This document shows, in pieces, positions 6,165 to 15,115 of a stretch of 36,442 nt of DNA. This stretch comes from Pseudomonas sp. PIC25 (GTDB lineage: Bacteria > Pseudomonadota > Gammaproteobacteria > Pseudomonadales > Pseudomonadaceae), in assembly GCF_002286785.1 (NCBI RefSeq), contig NZ_MUJY01000071.1, positions 1 through 36,442 on the forward strand. The letters are read 5' to 3'. Under the pieces are notes generated by a model that worked only from the letters and a program-made list of their open reading frames with translations, did no database searches and was not told where the DNA came from. The position numbers and the translations under genes were made by a program. How positions within the stretch are numbered: the stretch's first letter is position 1; each line of letters opens with the position of its first letter.

Positions 6165-8171
6165 ATGTCCCTGCCCAAACACCATCTGGAACTCCTCAGC
6201 CCTGCCCGCGACGTGCAGATCGCCCGCGAGGCGATCCTGCATGGGGCCGATGCCGTTTATATCGGCGGGCCGAGCTTCGGGGCGCGGCACAATGCCTGCA
6301 ACGAGGTGAGCGATATCGCCCAGTTGGTGGAGTTCGCCCGTCGCTACCACGCGCGGGTGTTCACCACGCTCAACACCATCTTCCATGACGATGAGCTGGA
6401 GCAAGTGCGCACCCTGGTGCACCAGCTCTATGACGCCGGCGTGGATGCGCTGATCGTGCAGGACATGGGCATTCTCGAGCTGGACATCCCACCCATCGAG
6501 CTGCACGCCAGCACCCAGACGGACATCCGTACCCTGGAGCGGGCGAAATTCCTAGACAAGGCCGGCTTCTCCCAACTGGTGCTGGCCCGCGAGCTGAATT
6601 TGAAGGAAATCCGCGCCATCGCCGACGAGACAGATGCGGCCATCGAGTTCTTCATCCATGGCGCGCTATGCGTGGCCTTTTCTGGCCAGTGCTACATCTC
6701 TCATGCGCAGACCGGCCGTAGCGCCAACCGCGGCGACTGTTCCCAGGCCTGCCGCCTGCCCTACACCCTGAAGGACGACCAAGGCCGCGTAGTGGCCTAT
6801 GAGAAGCACCTGCTGTCGATGAAGGACAACAACCAGAGCGCCAACCTGCGTGCCCTGGTGGACGCCGGCGTGCGCTCGTTCAAGATCGAGGGGCGCTATA
6901 AGGACATGGGCTACGTGAAGAACATCACCGCCTATTACCGCCAGCGCCTGGACGAGATTCTCGAAGACCGCCCGGACCTGGCCCGCGCCTCCAGCGGCCG
7001 TACCGATCACTTCTTCGTGCCCGACCCGGACAAGACCTTCCACCGCGGCAGCACCGATTACTTCGTCAACGAGCGCAAGGTCGACATCGGTGCCTTCGAC
7101 TCCCCCACCTTCACCGGGCTGCCGGTGGGCCATGTGGAGAAGGTGAACAAGCGCGACCTGATCGCTATCACCCAGGCGCCGCTGTCCAACGGCGACGGTC
7201 TCAATGTGCTGGTGAAGCGCGAGGTGGTGGGCTTTCGCGCCAACATCGCGGAGTTGAAGGGCGAGTTCCTGGAAGATGGCGAGAAGCGCTGGCGCTACAG
7301 GGTGGAGCCGAACGAGATGCCCGAAGCGCTGTCCCGGCTGCGGCCGAATCATCCGCTCAGTCGTAACCTGGATCATGATTGGCAGCAGGCGCTGCAGAAG
7401 ACCTCCGCCGAGCGCCGCATCGGTGTGCGCTGGCAAGCGACGCTGCGCGAGGAGCGCTTGGCGCTGACCGCCACCAGCGAGGAAGGCGTGAACGCCACGG
7501 TGCGGCTGGAGGGCCCCTTCGGCGCGGCGAACAAGCCGGAACAGGCCCTTGAGCAGTTGCGTGATTTGCTGACCCAGTTGGGCACCACCATCTACCACGC
7601 CGAGGGCGTCGAGCTGGATGCGCCGCAGGCGTTCTTCATCCCCGCCTCGCAGCTCAAGGCGCTGCGTCGCGAGGCCATCGAGGCACTCACCGAGGCCCGC
7701 GTGGCGGCTCATCCGCGCGGCGGGCGCAAGGCCGAGAGCGATCCGCCGCCGGTGTATCCGGAGGCGCACCTGTCGTTCCTCGCCAACGTCTACAACCAGA
7801 AGGCCCGCGACTTTTACCACCGCCACGGCGTGCAACTGATCGATGCGGCCTACGAGGCGCACGAGGAAACCGGCGAGGTGCCGGTGATGATCACCAAGCA
7901 CTGCCTGCGCTTCTCCTTCAACCTGTGTCCGAAGCAGGCCAAGGGCGTCACCGGCGTGCGCACCAAGGTCGCGCCGATGCAGTTGGTGCACGGCGACGAG
8001 GTGCTGACGCTGAAGTTCGATTGCAAGCCGTGCGAGATGCACGTGGTCGGCAAGATCAAGGGCCACATCCTCGACCTGCCCCAGCCCGGCAGCGCTGCCG
8101 GCCAGGTTGTTGCCAGCATTACGCCTGAAGATTTATTGAAGACCATCCGCAACCGTCCTGGGCGGGCGTGA
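6165..8171 (+). CDS. rlhA: 23S rRNA 5-hydroxycytidine C2501 synthase (peptidase U32 family)
   Basis: RlhA (YdcP in E. coli) makes 5-hydroxycytidine at 23S rRNA position 2501 and needs an iron-sulfur cluster and prephenate in E. coli. The 668-residue product closely follows that protein: an N-terminal LELLSPARD barrel, ADAVYIGGP, the U32 signature around FFIHGALCVAFSGQCY and SANRGDCSQACR, and the C-terminal CPKQAKG and KFDCKPCEMH cysteine segment. ATG 6165 (MSLPKHHLELLSPA) is chosen because homologues start there; the in-frame upstream extension to 6096 is Pro/Arg-rich and non-conserved. It is apparently monocistronic. Confidence 0.93.
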   Translation: MSLPKHHLELLSPARDVQIAREAILHGADAVYIGGPSFGARHNACNEVSDIAQLVEFARRYHARVFTTLNTIFHDDELEQVRTLVHQLYDAGVDALIVQDMGILELDIPPIELHASTQTDIRTLERAKFLDKAGFSQLVLARELNLKEIRAIADETDAAIEFFIHGALCVAFSGQCYISHAQTGRSANRGDCSQACRLPYTLKDDQGRVVAYEKHLLSMKDNNQSANLRALVDAGVRSFKIEGRYKDMGYVKNITAYYRQRLDEILEDRPDLARASSGRTDHFFVPDPDKTFHRGSTDYFVNERKVDIGAFDSPTFTGLPVGHVEKVNKRDLIAITQAPLSNGDGLNVLVKREVVGFRANIAELKGEFLEDGEKRWRYRVEPNEMPEALSRLRPNHPLSRNLDHDWQQALQKTSAERRIGVRWQATLREERLALTATSEEGVNATVRLEGPFGAANKPEQALEQLRDLLTQLGTTIYHAEGVELDAPQAFFIPASQLKALRREAIEALTEARVAAHPRGGRKAESDPPPVYPEAHLSFLANVYNQKARDFYHRHGVQLIDAAYEAHEETGEVPVMITKHCLRFSFNLCPKQAKGVTGVRTKVAPMQLVHGDEVLTLKFDCKPCEMHVVGKIKGHILDLPQPGSAAGQVVASITPEDLLKTIRNRPGRA

Positions 8172-8423
8172 CGGGCTGGGAGATCCTAGTCCGTAGCCCG
8201 GTGTGTGCAGGCCGAAAGCTATGAGCAGGCTCGAAAATCCGCCCTCTCACCCAACCCTCGGCTTGGGCATCCTGCGTCGCTCTACCTCCTACATCCCTGT
8301 AGTTGTCTCCCCAGAGGGGCGAGGGAGCAATTCGTGTGGGCTCGCAGCTTTCGTGTAGGGGCAAGTCCATTCGCCCGGCGGAGCATCGCCGCTCTACCCA
8401 GGTGCCATGACCCAAGCCGCCAC
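8172..8423. other. Intergenic region between convergent genes
   Basis: No gene is visible here. Short inverted segments near 8350-8400 (GGCAAGTCCATTCGCCC and the GGAGCATCGCCGCTC hairpin) resemble worn Pseudomonas intergenic repeats. No U-run terminator is seen. Confidence 0.4.
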
Positions 8424-9275
8424 TCAAGGCGTGCCGAACACCGCTGTCCAATAGATGCCCGCGTCGCTTTTCGGATCGACCGCGTAGGCGGCGCCTACTT
8501 CGCTGAACTGCGGGTTCATCAGCACGGCGCAATGGCCGGGGCTGGCCAGCCAGCCGTCGACCACCTTGCGAGCGGTGTCGAGACCGGCGGCGATGTTTTC
8601 GCCGATCTGCCGGCCGTTGTAGCCGGCCAGTTCCGCCCGGTCGCCAGGGGTGCGGCCGTCGCGGTCGCGGTGGTCGAAGAAGTTACCGTTGGCCATGGCC
8701 CGGCTGTGGGTTTCGGCGGAGGAGCCGAGGGCGGCGTTCCAGGTCAGCGGCGCCGCCGCGGTGAAGGACTGCCCGCCGCACTGGCGCGCCTGGGCGCGAG
8801 CCGTGTTGAGCAGTTGCAGCAGTTGCTGCCCTTCCGCCTGCCAATCGCCCAGACGCCCGGTCAGCAGCGGGCGCGCCAGCACGATGCGCCAGTCGCGGTC
8901 CTGGCGGCTCACGCCGATGTCGACGAACTGCGGATCGAGCACCACTTGGCAGAAGGTCTCCCGCAATGCCTTCATGGCCGACTGGGCGTCGCGCGGTCCG
9001 GAGAGGCTGATCGCCTGGACGTTGACCATCGGGTAGCCGGTACCGGCCAGCGCCTGCTGCAAATCCCCCACGCCACCGGCCGACAATACCAGTCGCGAAT
9101 CGGGCGCCAGCGGCGGCAGCGGCTCCGACGCGCGGCCGGCACACCGCTGGACCTCGCTGCGGTAGGCATTGATCGCCTCGACCAGTTGCGCTTCCTCGGC
9201 CGCCATGGCGGCCGCGCTGACGACCAGCCCCAGCCAGAGTGCAGCGAAGCGTGAAAGGAACGACATGGCGCGCAT
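8424..9275 (-). CDS. Secreted CAP-domain (SCP/PR-1-like) protein
   Basis: The 283-residue product begins with a signal peptide (MRAMSFLSRFAALWLGLVV, cleavage after AMAA). The first half is Ala/Leu-rich and resembles no specific family. The second half, from about residue 160, is a CAP domain: LNTARAQAR, LTWNAALGSSAETHSRAM, the FFDHRDRDGRTPGDRAE core, IGENIAAG and WLASPGHCAVLMNP. These include the conserved His and Glu residues. Start 9275 is chosen because AAGGAG lies six bases upstream; the ATG at 9266 is too far from it. CAP proteins are extracytoplasmic with varied roles, and none is indicated by the neighbours. Confidence 0.85.
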   Translation of the reverse strand: MRAMSFLSRFAALWLGLVVSAAAMAAEEAQLVEAINAYRSEVQRCAGRASEPLPPLAPDSRLVLSAGGVGDLQQALAGTGYPMVNVQAISLSGPRDAQSAMKALRETFCQVVLDPQFVDIGVSRQDRDWRIVLARPLLTGRLGDWQAEGQQLLQLLNTARAQARQCGGQSFTAAAPLTWNAALGSSAETHSRAMANGNFFDHRDRDGRTPGDRAELAGYNGRQIGENIAAGLDTARKVVDGWLASPGHCAVLMNPQFSEVGAAYAVDPKSDAGIYWTAVFGTP

Positions 9276-9405
9276 GGAACTCTCCTTCGACCTGATTGCA
9301 GCCATGATGCGGGATCGGGGCCTTTTCGCGCCATGGCTGGATTGCCGTGTGGAATGATCGTCGGCCATGGGCAATCCCGCAGCCGGCTGGCTATGATCAT
9401 GCGTC

Positions 9406-9807
9406 ATGACCCAGTCACCGCCCCTCCGCTCCCCCTGCCCGCCCGGCACCTGCAACTGCGGGCGCGAGCAGTTGCTGGAAACGTCCGGCAGCGGCGTACG
9501 CATCCTGTTGCTGACCCGCAACGAGGAAAAGCGCCTGCTCGAGCGGCTGGAAAACCTGCGCAGCCTGGACGACCTGCACCATATGCAGCGACGGATGTAC
9601 GAGCAACTCGGCATCCGACTGACTGTCGAACCCGGCTACAACGAAGTGCGCAGCATGCGTGGCATTGCGATCCATATCGACGAACAGCCCGGCCTGTGCC
9701 GCAAGACCCGCCAGTCGATCCCCGCCGCCATCCGCCGTGGCTTGGAAAGGAATCCGGAAATCGCTTACCGCCTGCTCGACGCCCACGACCTGCTGCGCGA
9801 TGCCTGA
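9406..9807 (+). CDS. Conserved small hypothetical protein with N-terminal cysteines
   Basis: The 133-residue product begins with a Cys-rich segment (CPPGTCNCGREQLL). A helical, charged body follows, with RILLLTRNEEKRLLERLENL, an LDDLHHMQRRMYEQL helix, and a C-terminal PAAIRRGLERNPEIAYRLLDAHDLL. The three cysteines could bind metal or an iron-sulfur cluster, but this is not shown. ATG 9406 has no clear ribosome site. I do not recognise the family. It is divergent from the CAP gene with about 130 bases between starts. Codon use is normal for the region. Confidence 0.7.
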   Translation: MTQSPPLRSPCPPGTCNCGREQLLETSGSGVRILLLTRNEEKRLLERLENLRSLDDLHHMQRRMYEQLGIRLTVEPGYNEVRSMRGIAIHIDEQPGLCRKTRQSIPAAIRRGLERNPEIAYRLLDAHDLLRDA

Positions 9808-9823
9808 GCCCCAAAGCCGCCCC

Positions 9824-9847
9824 GTAGGAGCCAGCTCTGCTGGCGAA
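9824..9847 (+). repeat. Pseudomonas-type REP (GTAGGAGCC... class), copy a
   Basis: The core is a GCCAGC-TCT-GCTGGC hairpin (9830-9844), preceded by GTAGGA and followed by GAA. The same 24 bases occur at 31495-31518. This is a second REP class, unlike the one around the RAYT gene. Confidence 0.8.
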
Positions 9848-9941
9848 AAGAATCGTAGCCCGTATAAGCGAAGCGCAATCCGGGACAAGACATCATTGTG
9901 CTAGCATCCTGCGCCCTTCATTTATCCCGAACGGATTCACC

Positions 9942-10490
9942 ATGCTCAATCGCTTCCTTTCCATTGCCGCTGCCGCCCTGATTCTCCAGGGATGCGGCGT
10001 TTCCATGCCTCGCTACGAGCCGAACTTCGACAACGTGCAGGCACTGAAAAGCCAGGCGCCGCTGGCCAAGCTCAGCTCACCGGAGGTCGTAGCCGACTCG
10101 GGCCAGGATTCGTTGTCCGCCCGCGCCAACCCGATCCGCAGCCCGGAAGGCTCGGTAAGCAAACACGTGCAGAACGCACTGGAAAGCGAGCTGCGTCTGG
10201 CCGGCCTGCTCGACCCGGCTTCATCGCGCCGCCTGGGTGTACGCCTTCGCCGTAGCGAGCTGAATGCGCCAATCGGAACCGGGCACGGCGTAATCAGTGC
10301 GGATTTCGATCTACGTGACGGCGACCGCTCGCTGTACCGCAGCAACAAGACGGTCAGCGACGCCTGGAACAGCAGTTTCGTGGGCGCCATTGCCATCCCG
10401 GCGGCGGCGAACGCCTTCAACCCTCTGGTGCGTAAGCTGCTGGCCGAACTCTATCGGGACCCGGCGTTCATCAAGGCAATGAAGGAATAA
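9942..10490 (+). CDS. Putative outer-membrane lipoprotein
   Basis: An N-terminal lipoprotein signal peptide ends in the lipobox LILQGC (Cys at about residue 17). The mature part of about 165 residues has mixed alpha/beta character, with a VSKHVQNALESELRLAGLL helix and a hydrophobic FVGAIAIPAAANAF stretch, then a C-terminal helix. The residue after Cys is Gly, so outer-membrane sorting is likely. The function is not recognised. It faces a second lipoprotein gene (10533-11162) across a hairpin. The two share a similar layout (conserved-looking helix, then a hydrophobic glycine/alanine stretch), so they may be distantly related. Confidence 0.78.
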   Translation: MLNRFLSIAAAALILQGCGVSMPRYEPNFDNVQALKSQAPLAKLSSPEVVADSGQDSLSARANPIRSPEGSVSKHVQNALESELRLAGLLDPASSRRLGVRLRRSELNAPIGTGHGVISADFDLRDGDRSLYRSNKTVSDAWNSSFVGAIAIPAAANAFNPLVRKLLAELYRDPAFIKAMKE

Positions 10491-10500
10491 CAGGGAATAT

Positions 10501-10525
10501 CGGCGCGCCCGCACTGGGCGCGCCG
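10501..10525. terminator. Perfect 10-bp hairpin between convergent lipoprotein genes
   Basis: CGGCGCGCCC (10501-10510) pairs perfectly with GGGCGCGCCG (10516-10525) around a 5-base GCACT loop. It lies in the 42-base gap between two convergent stops, so it probably acts in both directions. There is no U-run. Confidence 0.65.
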
Positions 10526-10532
10526 AACTCGA

Positions 10533-11162
10533 TCAACCGCGGAGCGGAAAAGGGATCTGTGCGTACTTCAGGGCCTGCCGCTCGACCATTTGCTTCAGCA
10601 GAGCCGTGAGCTGGCGACGGAAGCTGTCGTTGACTGCCTCGGCTGGCGTGTATCCCATCATTGGGATGAACACGAGGCCGATCCAGGTACGGATCGACTC
10701 GTCGTTCCGCTCATTGGATACCGGCTGCCCTTCCGGATCGAGCACTTGCAACGTCATGGCGTATTCGTCTTTCACCGTGGCCGGAATCACCAGAAAGGTG
10801 AAACCGGAGATAAAGCCGCCGATCATGGCCGCGCCAGTCGAGCCGCTGTTATACACATCCAGCTTGAGGGTGTAGTCGCCCGGTTGTTTCTGGAATTCGT
10901 CCAGGGTGTAGCGGCTGAACAGACCGGAGTCGCGAAGCGTAGCCTCCAGTTGCGGCTTGAGCATGTCTCGTGCCTGGGGAAGCGCTATGGCCTTGGGGTC
11001 GCCGGCTTTGCCTTGGTAGAACGTGAAGTCCACGAACACGCTGGGACGTTGCTGGTAGCTGGCCATAGACGGCAGCTGGGTTTCCGGAATCTTGTCGCCG
11101 GGAAAGCTGGCACAGCCGGTCAGAGCAAGGACCAGTGCCATGCCCAACATCTTCAGCTTCAT
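10533..11162 (-). CDS. Putative lipoprotein
   Basis: The 209-residue product starts with a lipoprotein signal (MKLKMLGMALVLALTGC; Cys at residue 17, followed by Ala-Ser, which favours the outer membrane). The mature part contains a FVDFTFYQG strand, a helix (LKPQLEATLRDSGLF), a Gly-rich hydrophobic stretch (AAMIGGFISGFTFLVIPATV) and a C-terminal helix (FRRQLTALLKQMVER). This resembles the layout of small envelope lipoproteins with a CsgG- or LptE-like alpha/beta fold, but I cannot assign a family. The ATG at 11162 follows AAGGAAG. No operon partner is visible. Confidence 0.8.
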   Translation of the reverse strand: MKLKMLGMALVLALTGCASFPGDKIPETQLPSMASYQQRPSVFVDFTFYQGKAGDPKAIALPQARDMLKPQLEATLRDSGLFSRYTLDEFQKQPGDYTLKLDVYNSGSTGAAMIGGFISGFTFLVIPATVKDEYAMTLQVLDPEGQPVSNERNDESIRTWIGLVFIPMMGYTPAEAVNDSFRRQLTALLKQMVERQALKYAQIPFPLRG

Positions 11163-11469
11163 TTCGATTCTTCCTTGTCAGATAGGGGATTTCCGCCGCT
11201 CCAGGCTCCCCATCGCAGCGGAGGCGCCACTTTATTGAAGGAAGGATATAATAGCAATTTGCCAACATTCCTTGTGAAGCGGAAAGGTCGCCACCTCACA
11301 TTCCCGCCCCCGCCTCATGGTTGAACCGGCCCGGTTCGACCGTTCAGCGGCTTGCCCCGCTCTGCTTCGAATCAAATCCCCAAGCCCCACTCTAAGCCGT
11401 GCCGTACTCCCCCTGCGGAAGCTCGCCGTCTCCGCATTTCTCATGGACATTGCGCAAGGAGATGCACCT
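11163..11469. other. Divergent intergenic region
   Basis: This separates the minus-strand lipoprotein gene from the plus-strand beta-helix gene and presumably holds both promoters. A TATAAT hexamer occurs at 11247-11252, but no matching -35 lies at the proper distance, so no promoter is called. AAGGAG at 11456-11461 serves the downstream start. Confidence 0.4.
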
Positions 11470-12822
11470 ATGTCTCGCTTCATTTCTTCGGCGTTCAAAG
11501 CAATTCCCTTCACGTTCCTCAGTGCTGCCGGCACGACGGCCGGGGCCGTCGACTTCCTGGTCACCACCGAGAAGGATCAGTTCGATGGGCAGTGCAATGC
11601 CCATTGCTCGCTACGCGATGCGGTGCAGGCGGCGAACGAGCTGCCCGGTGCGGACCGCATCCTGCTGGATGCTGCCACTTACATCCTCGATCGAGCGGCA
11701 CCGGACGAGAATGGCGTCCCTCTCGAGGAAGACGACAACCTGAATGGCGACCTGGATATCCGTGACGAACTGGCCATCCAAGGGCTCGGCGAAGCACGTA
11801 CCGAAATCCACGGCGAAGCGTTGAACGACCGGATCGTCGAGGTACGACCCGACGCCAAACTTACCCTCGTGCGATTGAAGATCAGCGGCGGGGCAGGTCA
11901 CATCAACGGAGGCGCACTGGAAAACCACGGCGAAGCCATCCTGAACAGAGTGACGCTCAGCGATAACCAGGCTCTTGCCCGTAGAGCCGACGATGCGGGC
12001 AATGGCGGCGCCATCGCCAACTTCGGAACGCTGGGTATCTTCTCGTCGATGCTCGTCCGCAATGAAGCCAAGGCTGGAGAAGGCACCGGCTATGGAGGCG
12101 CTTTGTACAACCAGGGCGACGCGTTCGTGCGAGACACCCTCTTCAGAGAAGGCCGTGCGGATAACGTCTGGAGAGAAAGCGGTTCAGGCGGGGCCATTTA
12201 TAACGTCGGCCGGGTCGATATCGCCCGTAGTACCTTCATCGGCAACTGGGTGGGCGAATTCGGTAGAGGGGGCACACTCGTCAACGATCGGGCAGGCGCT
12301 GTGAAGTTGACCAACACCACCTTCAGCGACAACGTCGCCATATCGCCGGTGATCGTCAACGAACAGCCGAACCAGGCCGGCACGCCCAGCCTGGAGCTCG
12401 TTAACGTGACGATCGTCGATAACATCGGTATCGGTGTTTACAACGGCGGCCGGCTGCGTATCCGCAACAGCCTTATCGCCGGTAACTGGGATGAGATGGG
12501 GGAATATACGTACCCCTGCTGGAACAGTGGCAATCGCTATCGGTACGAGGCCATTGGCCTGGTGCTGGGTGACGGCGGAGGCAACTGTTCTGCCGATCGC
12601 TACGTTGAAGACCGCCACACCCTCACCCGTCTGGTTCATCCGCTGACCGCCTTCGACGAACGCACCTACGTGCATGCGCTGCGCTACAACAGCATGGCCC
12701 TGGATGCCGGGGTCGGCTCCTGCACCACCCACGATCAGCGCCGCCGTCCGCGCCCGCGTGACGGTGACGGCGATGGCGTCGCCGTGTGCGATCTGGGGGC
12801 CTACGAGCGGGCCAGGCCATAA
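11470..12822 (+). CDS. Secreted right-handed beta-helix protein (CSLRDA / choice-of-anchor Q type), paralogue 1
   Basis: The product (450 aa) has a signal peptide (MSRFISSAFKAIPFTFLSAA), then VDFLVTTEKDQFDG and the CSLRDAVQAANELPGAD segment typical of polymorphic-outer-membrane-like and choice-of-anchor Q proteins. The centre is a string of beta-helix coils with Gly-Gly-Ala-(I/L)-x-N repeats (GGALENHG, GGAIANFG, GGALYNQG, GGAIYNVG). The C-terminal anchor-like region has CTTHDQRRRPRPRDGDGDGV and CDLGAYERARP. ATG 11470 follows AAGGAG. It is probably exported to the cell surface or medium, and a structural or adhesive role is inference. It has an inverted paralogue at 29961-31307. Its stop is five bases from the convergent DUF72 gene. 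Confidence 0.87.
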   Translation: MSRFISSAFKAIPFTFLSAAGTTAGAVDFLVTTEKDQFDGQCNAHCSLRDAVQAANELPGADRILLDAATYILDRAAPDENGVPLEEDDNLNGDLDIRDELAIQGLGEARTEIHGEALNDRIVEVRPDAKLTLVRLKISGGAGHINGGALENHGEAILNRVTLSDNQALARRADDAGNGGAIANFGTLGIFSSMLVRNEAKAGEGTGYGGALYNQGDAFVRDTLFREGRADNVWRESGSGGAIYNVGRVDIARSTFIGNWVGEFGRGGTLVNDRAGAVKLTNTTFSDNVAISPVIVNEQPNQAGTPSLELVNVTIVDNIGIGVYNGGRLRIRNSLIAGNWDEMGEYTYPCWNSGNRYRYEAIGLVLGDGGGNCSADRYVEDRHTLTRLVHPLTAFDERTYVHALRYNSMALDAGVGSCTTHDQRRRPRPRDGDGDGVAVCDLGAYERARP

Positions 12823-12827
12823 ACGCC

Positions 12828-13568
12828 TCATGCTGCCAGCAGTGCCTGCAAGGCCAGCGCATCGGCCGTCGCGGCGCCGCTGGCGGTGTTGTCGAAGATG
12901 CACCAGCACTGGATGCCCTGGGTGCGGCATTCCCGCAGTTTCTCCGCCAGGTCCATGAGTTGGGAGCGTTCATAAGCGGAGTAATAGATGCGCGGCGAGC
13001 CGTGCAGGCGATAGTAGCGTAGGCCGTCCCAGCCTCCGGGCGTCAGTGCCAGGCCGAGCGGGTCCGGGTCGGCGGCAACCCGGGCGATGCGTTGCGCCTG
13101 CAACAAGGGTTCGGCATCCAGCCAGCTCCGATGGCGCGGCTCCAAGGCCAGGGGCCCGTCGTAGCGCTGGCGCAGCCCGGTAAAAAAGGCGTCGGCGAGC
13201 CGCGCGTCATATTCCAGCGACGGCGGCAGTTGAACCAGCAAACAACCGAGCCGCTTTCCCAGGTTGCGGCATTCGCCGAGAAAGCGCTCCAGCGGCTCGT
13301 CGCACTCACGCAGGCGCAGCTCATGACTGATCCGCTTCGGCATCTTCACGGCGAAGCGAAAGTCCTCCGGCACGCTCTCGGCCCATTTGACATAGGTGGC
13401 AGGCCGGTGCGGGCGGTAGAACGAGCTGTTGATCTCCACGGCCGGCAGGCGCGACGCATAGCGCTGTAGGTGCGTGCCCTCCGGCGCGAAGGCAGGCCAT
13501 TGCTCGCGGGGCAGGCTCCAGCCCGCACAGCCCAGGTGGATTGAGCCGCTCATCGAGGGATACGTCAT
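12828..13568 (-). CDS. DUF72 family protein (YecE-like)
   Basis: DUF72 proteins are TIM-barrel proteins of unknown biochemical role. This 246-residue copy shows the family features: IHLGCAGWSLPREQWP at the N-terminus, YASRLPAVEINSSFYRP, FRFAVKMPKRISHE, LGCLLVQLPPSL, ALEPRHRSW, YYRLHGSPRIYYSAY and the terminal CWCIFDNTASGAATADAL. The ATG at 13568 has AGGAGGA seven bases upstream. It is convergent with the beta-helix gene and divergent from the sulfation cluster. No function can be added from context. Confidence 0.9.
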   Translation of the reverse strand: MTYPSMSGSIHLGCAGWSLPREQWPAFAPEGTHLQRYASRLPAVEINSSFYRPHRPATYVKWAESVPEDFRFAVKMPKRISHELRLRECDEPLERFLGECRNLGKRLGCLLVQLPPSLEYDARLADAFFTGLRQRYDGPLALEPRHRSWLDAEPLLQAQRIARVAADPDPLGLALTPGGWDGLRYYRLHGSPRIYYSAYERSQLMDLAEKLRECRTQGIQCWCIFDNTASGAATADALALQALLAA

Positions 13569-13760
13569 CGGCGTGTCCTCCTGTTGCTTCGAGCCCGAAA
13601 CGGCAGCACGAATTCCGTACCTCCCCCCCCGAGCAGCATCTTGTTACCGATTCGCTCCGACACTGGCGCGGCCTCGCGAACGCACCCCGGCGATCAGGGT
13701 CCGACTCCATGGGCGCCAGCCGAACGGCGCCCTCTTCGCTCAACGTGCCCTGGAGGTCGG
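13569..13760. promoter_or_regulatory. Divergent region ahead of the sulfation cluster
   Basis: This 192-base region separates the DUF72 gene from the arylsulfotransferase gene and should hold the cluster's promoter. It contains a run of eight or more C near 13622-13631. No operator palindrome or sigma-70 pair is convincing by eye. Confidence 0.35.
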
Positions 13761-15115
13761 ATGGACAAGACGGATCGCGCCGGCTTTGCCGTTTTCTGCG
13801 TGGCTATCGTGTTTCTCGCGTTCGTGGCCGGGGCGTTCCTGATGCTGTCCAGGACGTTTCCCTTCCGCTATTTCGACGACGCCTACAAGGCAGCCCAGGC
13901 GACCATCAACCAGCTGTCGGCCACCGACCTGTACACCGAGACGCACCTGTGGCGCGAAGCGCGCCGTAGCGAACGCGGCGTCACTCTGCACGATCCGCAG
14001 CGGGCCTACCCCGGCGTGACGCTCTACACCTCCGGCGACGGTAGCTACGCGCAACTGATCGACATGGAGGGCAAGGTGCTGCACCGCTGGGAGCTGCCCT
14101 ACCGCGAGATCTGGCAGGAGAACCCCGAGGGCCGGGCCCCGCGGCCAGAGGACCGGATCTACTGGGACAAGGTTCGCTTGCTGCCTAATGGCGATCTGCT
14201 GGTGGTGATCACCGCCGACAACGACACGCCCTGGGGCTACGGGCTGATCCGCATCGACCGCGATTCGAAGCTGATCTGGGCCTACCACGGCGCAACCCAC
14301 CACGACCTGGTGCTCACCGGCGATGGCCGCATCGTCACCCTGAGCCACGCCTTCAGCGAGGAAGACATTCCCGGCCTGCACGGCCTGGAACGGCCCTGGC
14401 TGGACGATTTCCTGGTGACGCTGGACGCCGCGACCGGCCGCGAGCTGAACAAGGTCTCGCTGGTGCGCGCCTTTCTCGATTCGCGCTACGCCGAGCCGCT
14501 GTACCAGACGCCCAGCTATGCCGTGGCCGACCCGCTGCACGCCAACAGCGTCGATTATCTGGACGCGCGCGCAGCGCCGTTTTCGCCCCGGCCGCTGGCC
14601 GTCCCGGCCAAGTGCTGATCTCGTTCCGCAACATTAGCGCCGTCGCCCTGGTCGATCCGGTAACCGGCACGCTCAGCTGGGCGACACGTGGTCCGTGGAT
14701 CGTCCAGCACGACGCGCGAGCCTTGCCCAACGGCAATCTCGGCCTCTTCGACAATGCCGGCAACTACCGCGAACGCAACATCTCGCGCCTCATCGAGGTG
14801 AACCCCAGCAGCCATGAAATTGTCTGGAGTTACGAGGGAGACGATGCGCACCCCTTCGAGAGCTATGTGCGCAGCTCCGCCGAGAGGCTGCCCAACGGCA
14901 ATCGGCTCGTGACCGAATCCGACGGCGGCCGGCTCTTCGAAGTGACGCCCGACGGCACGATTGCCTGGGAGTTCGTCAACCCGGTGCGCGGAGGCGAGAA
15001 CGACCGCTACATCCCCATCGTCTCCTCAGGACAGCGCCTCGCTTACGGAGAGCTCGACGCGGATTTTCGCCGCCTCCTCGATAGCCCTGAACAAGGTGAA
15101 CGCCATGACCCCTGA
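13761..15115 (+). pseudogene. Membrane-anchored arylsulfotransferase (ASST-like), interrupted by a frameshift
   Basis: ASST enzymes transfer sulfuryl groups between phenolic compounds in the periplasm without PAPS. The first part (ATG 13761, ribosome site GGAGG) has an N-terminal membrane helix (about residues 9-30), YPGVTLYTSGDGSYAQLID, LLPNGDLLVV, WAYHGATHHDL and the HANSVDYLD segment, then stops at 14616-14618. The second part starts in another frame at about GTG 14612: VLISFRNISAVALVDP, WIVQHDARALPNGNLGLFDN and SAERLPNGNRLVTESDGGRLFEV. Together they form one beta-propeller of normal length (about 450 aa). Adding one base near the TTTT at 14579-14582 would fuse them as PFFAPAAGRPGQVLISF. 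It may be a true break, a sequencing error or recoding. It is the first gene of the sulfation cluster, and its stop overlaps the next start. Confidence 0.8.

Noticed and set aside
6666-8066. Long minus-strand frame antisense to rlhA
   Set aside because: His/Leu/Val-rich shadow typical of the antisense of GC-rich coding DNA.
11247-11252. TATAAT hexamer ahead of the beta-helix gene
   Set aside because: No -35 element at the correct distance; chance match is likely.
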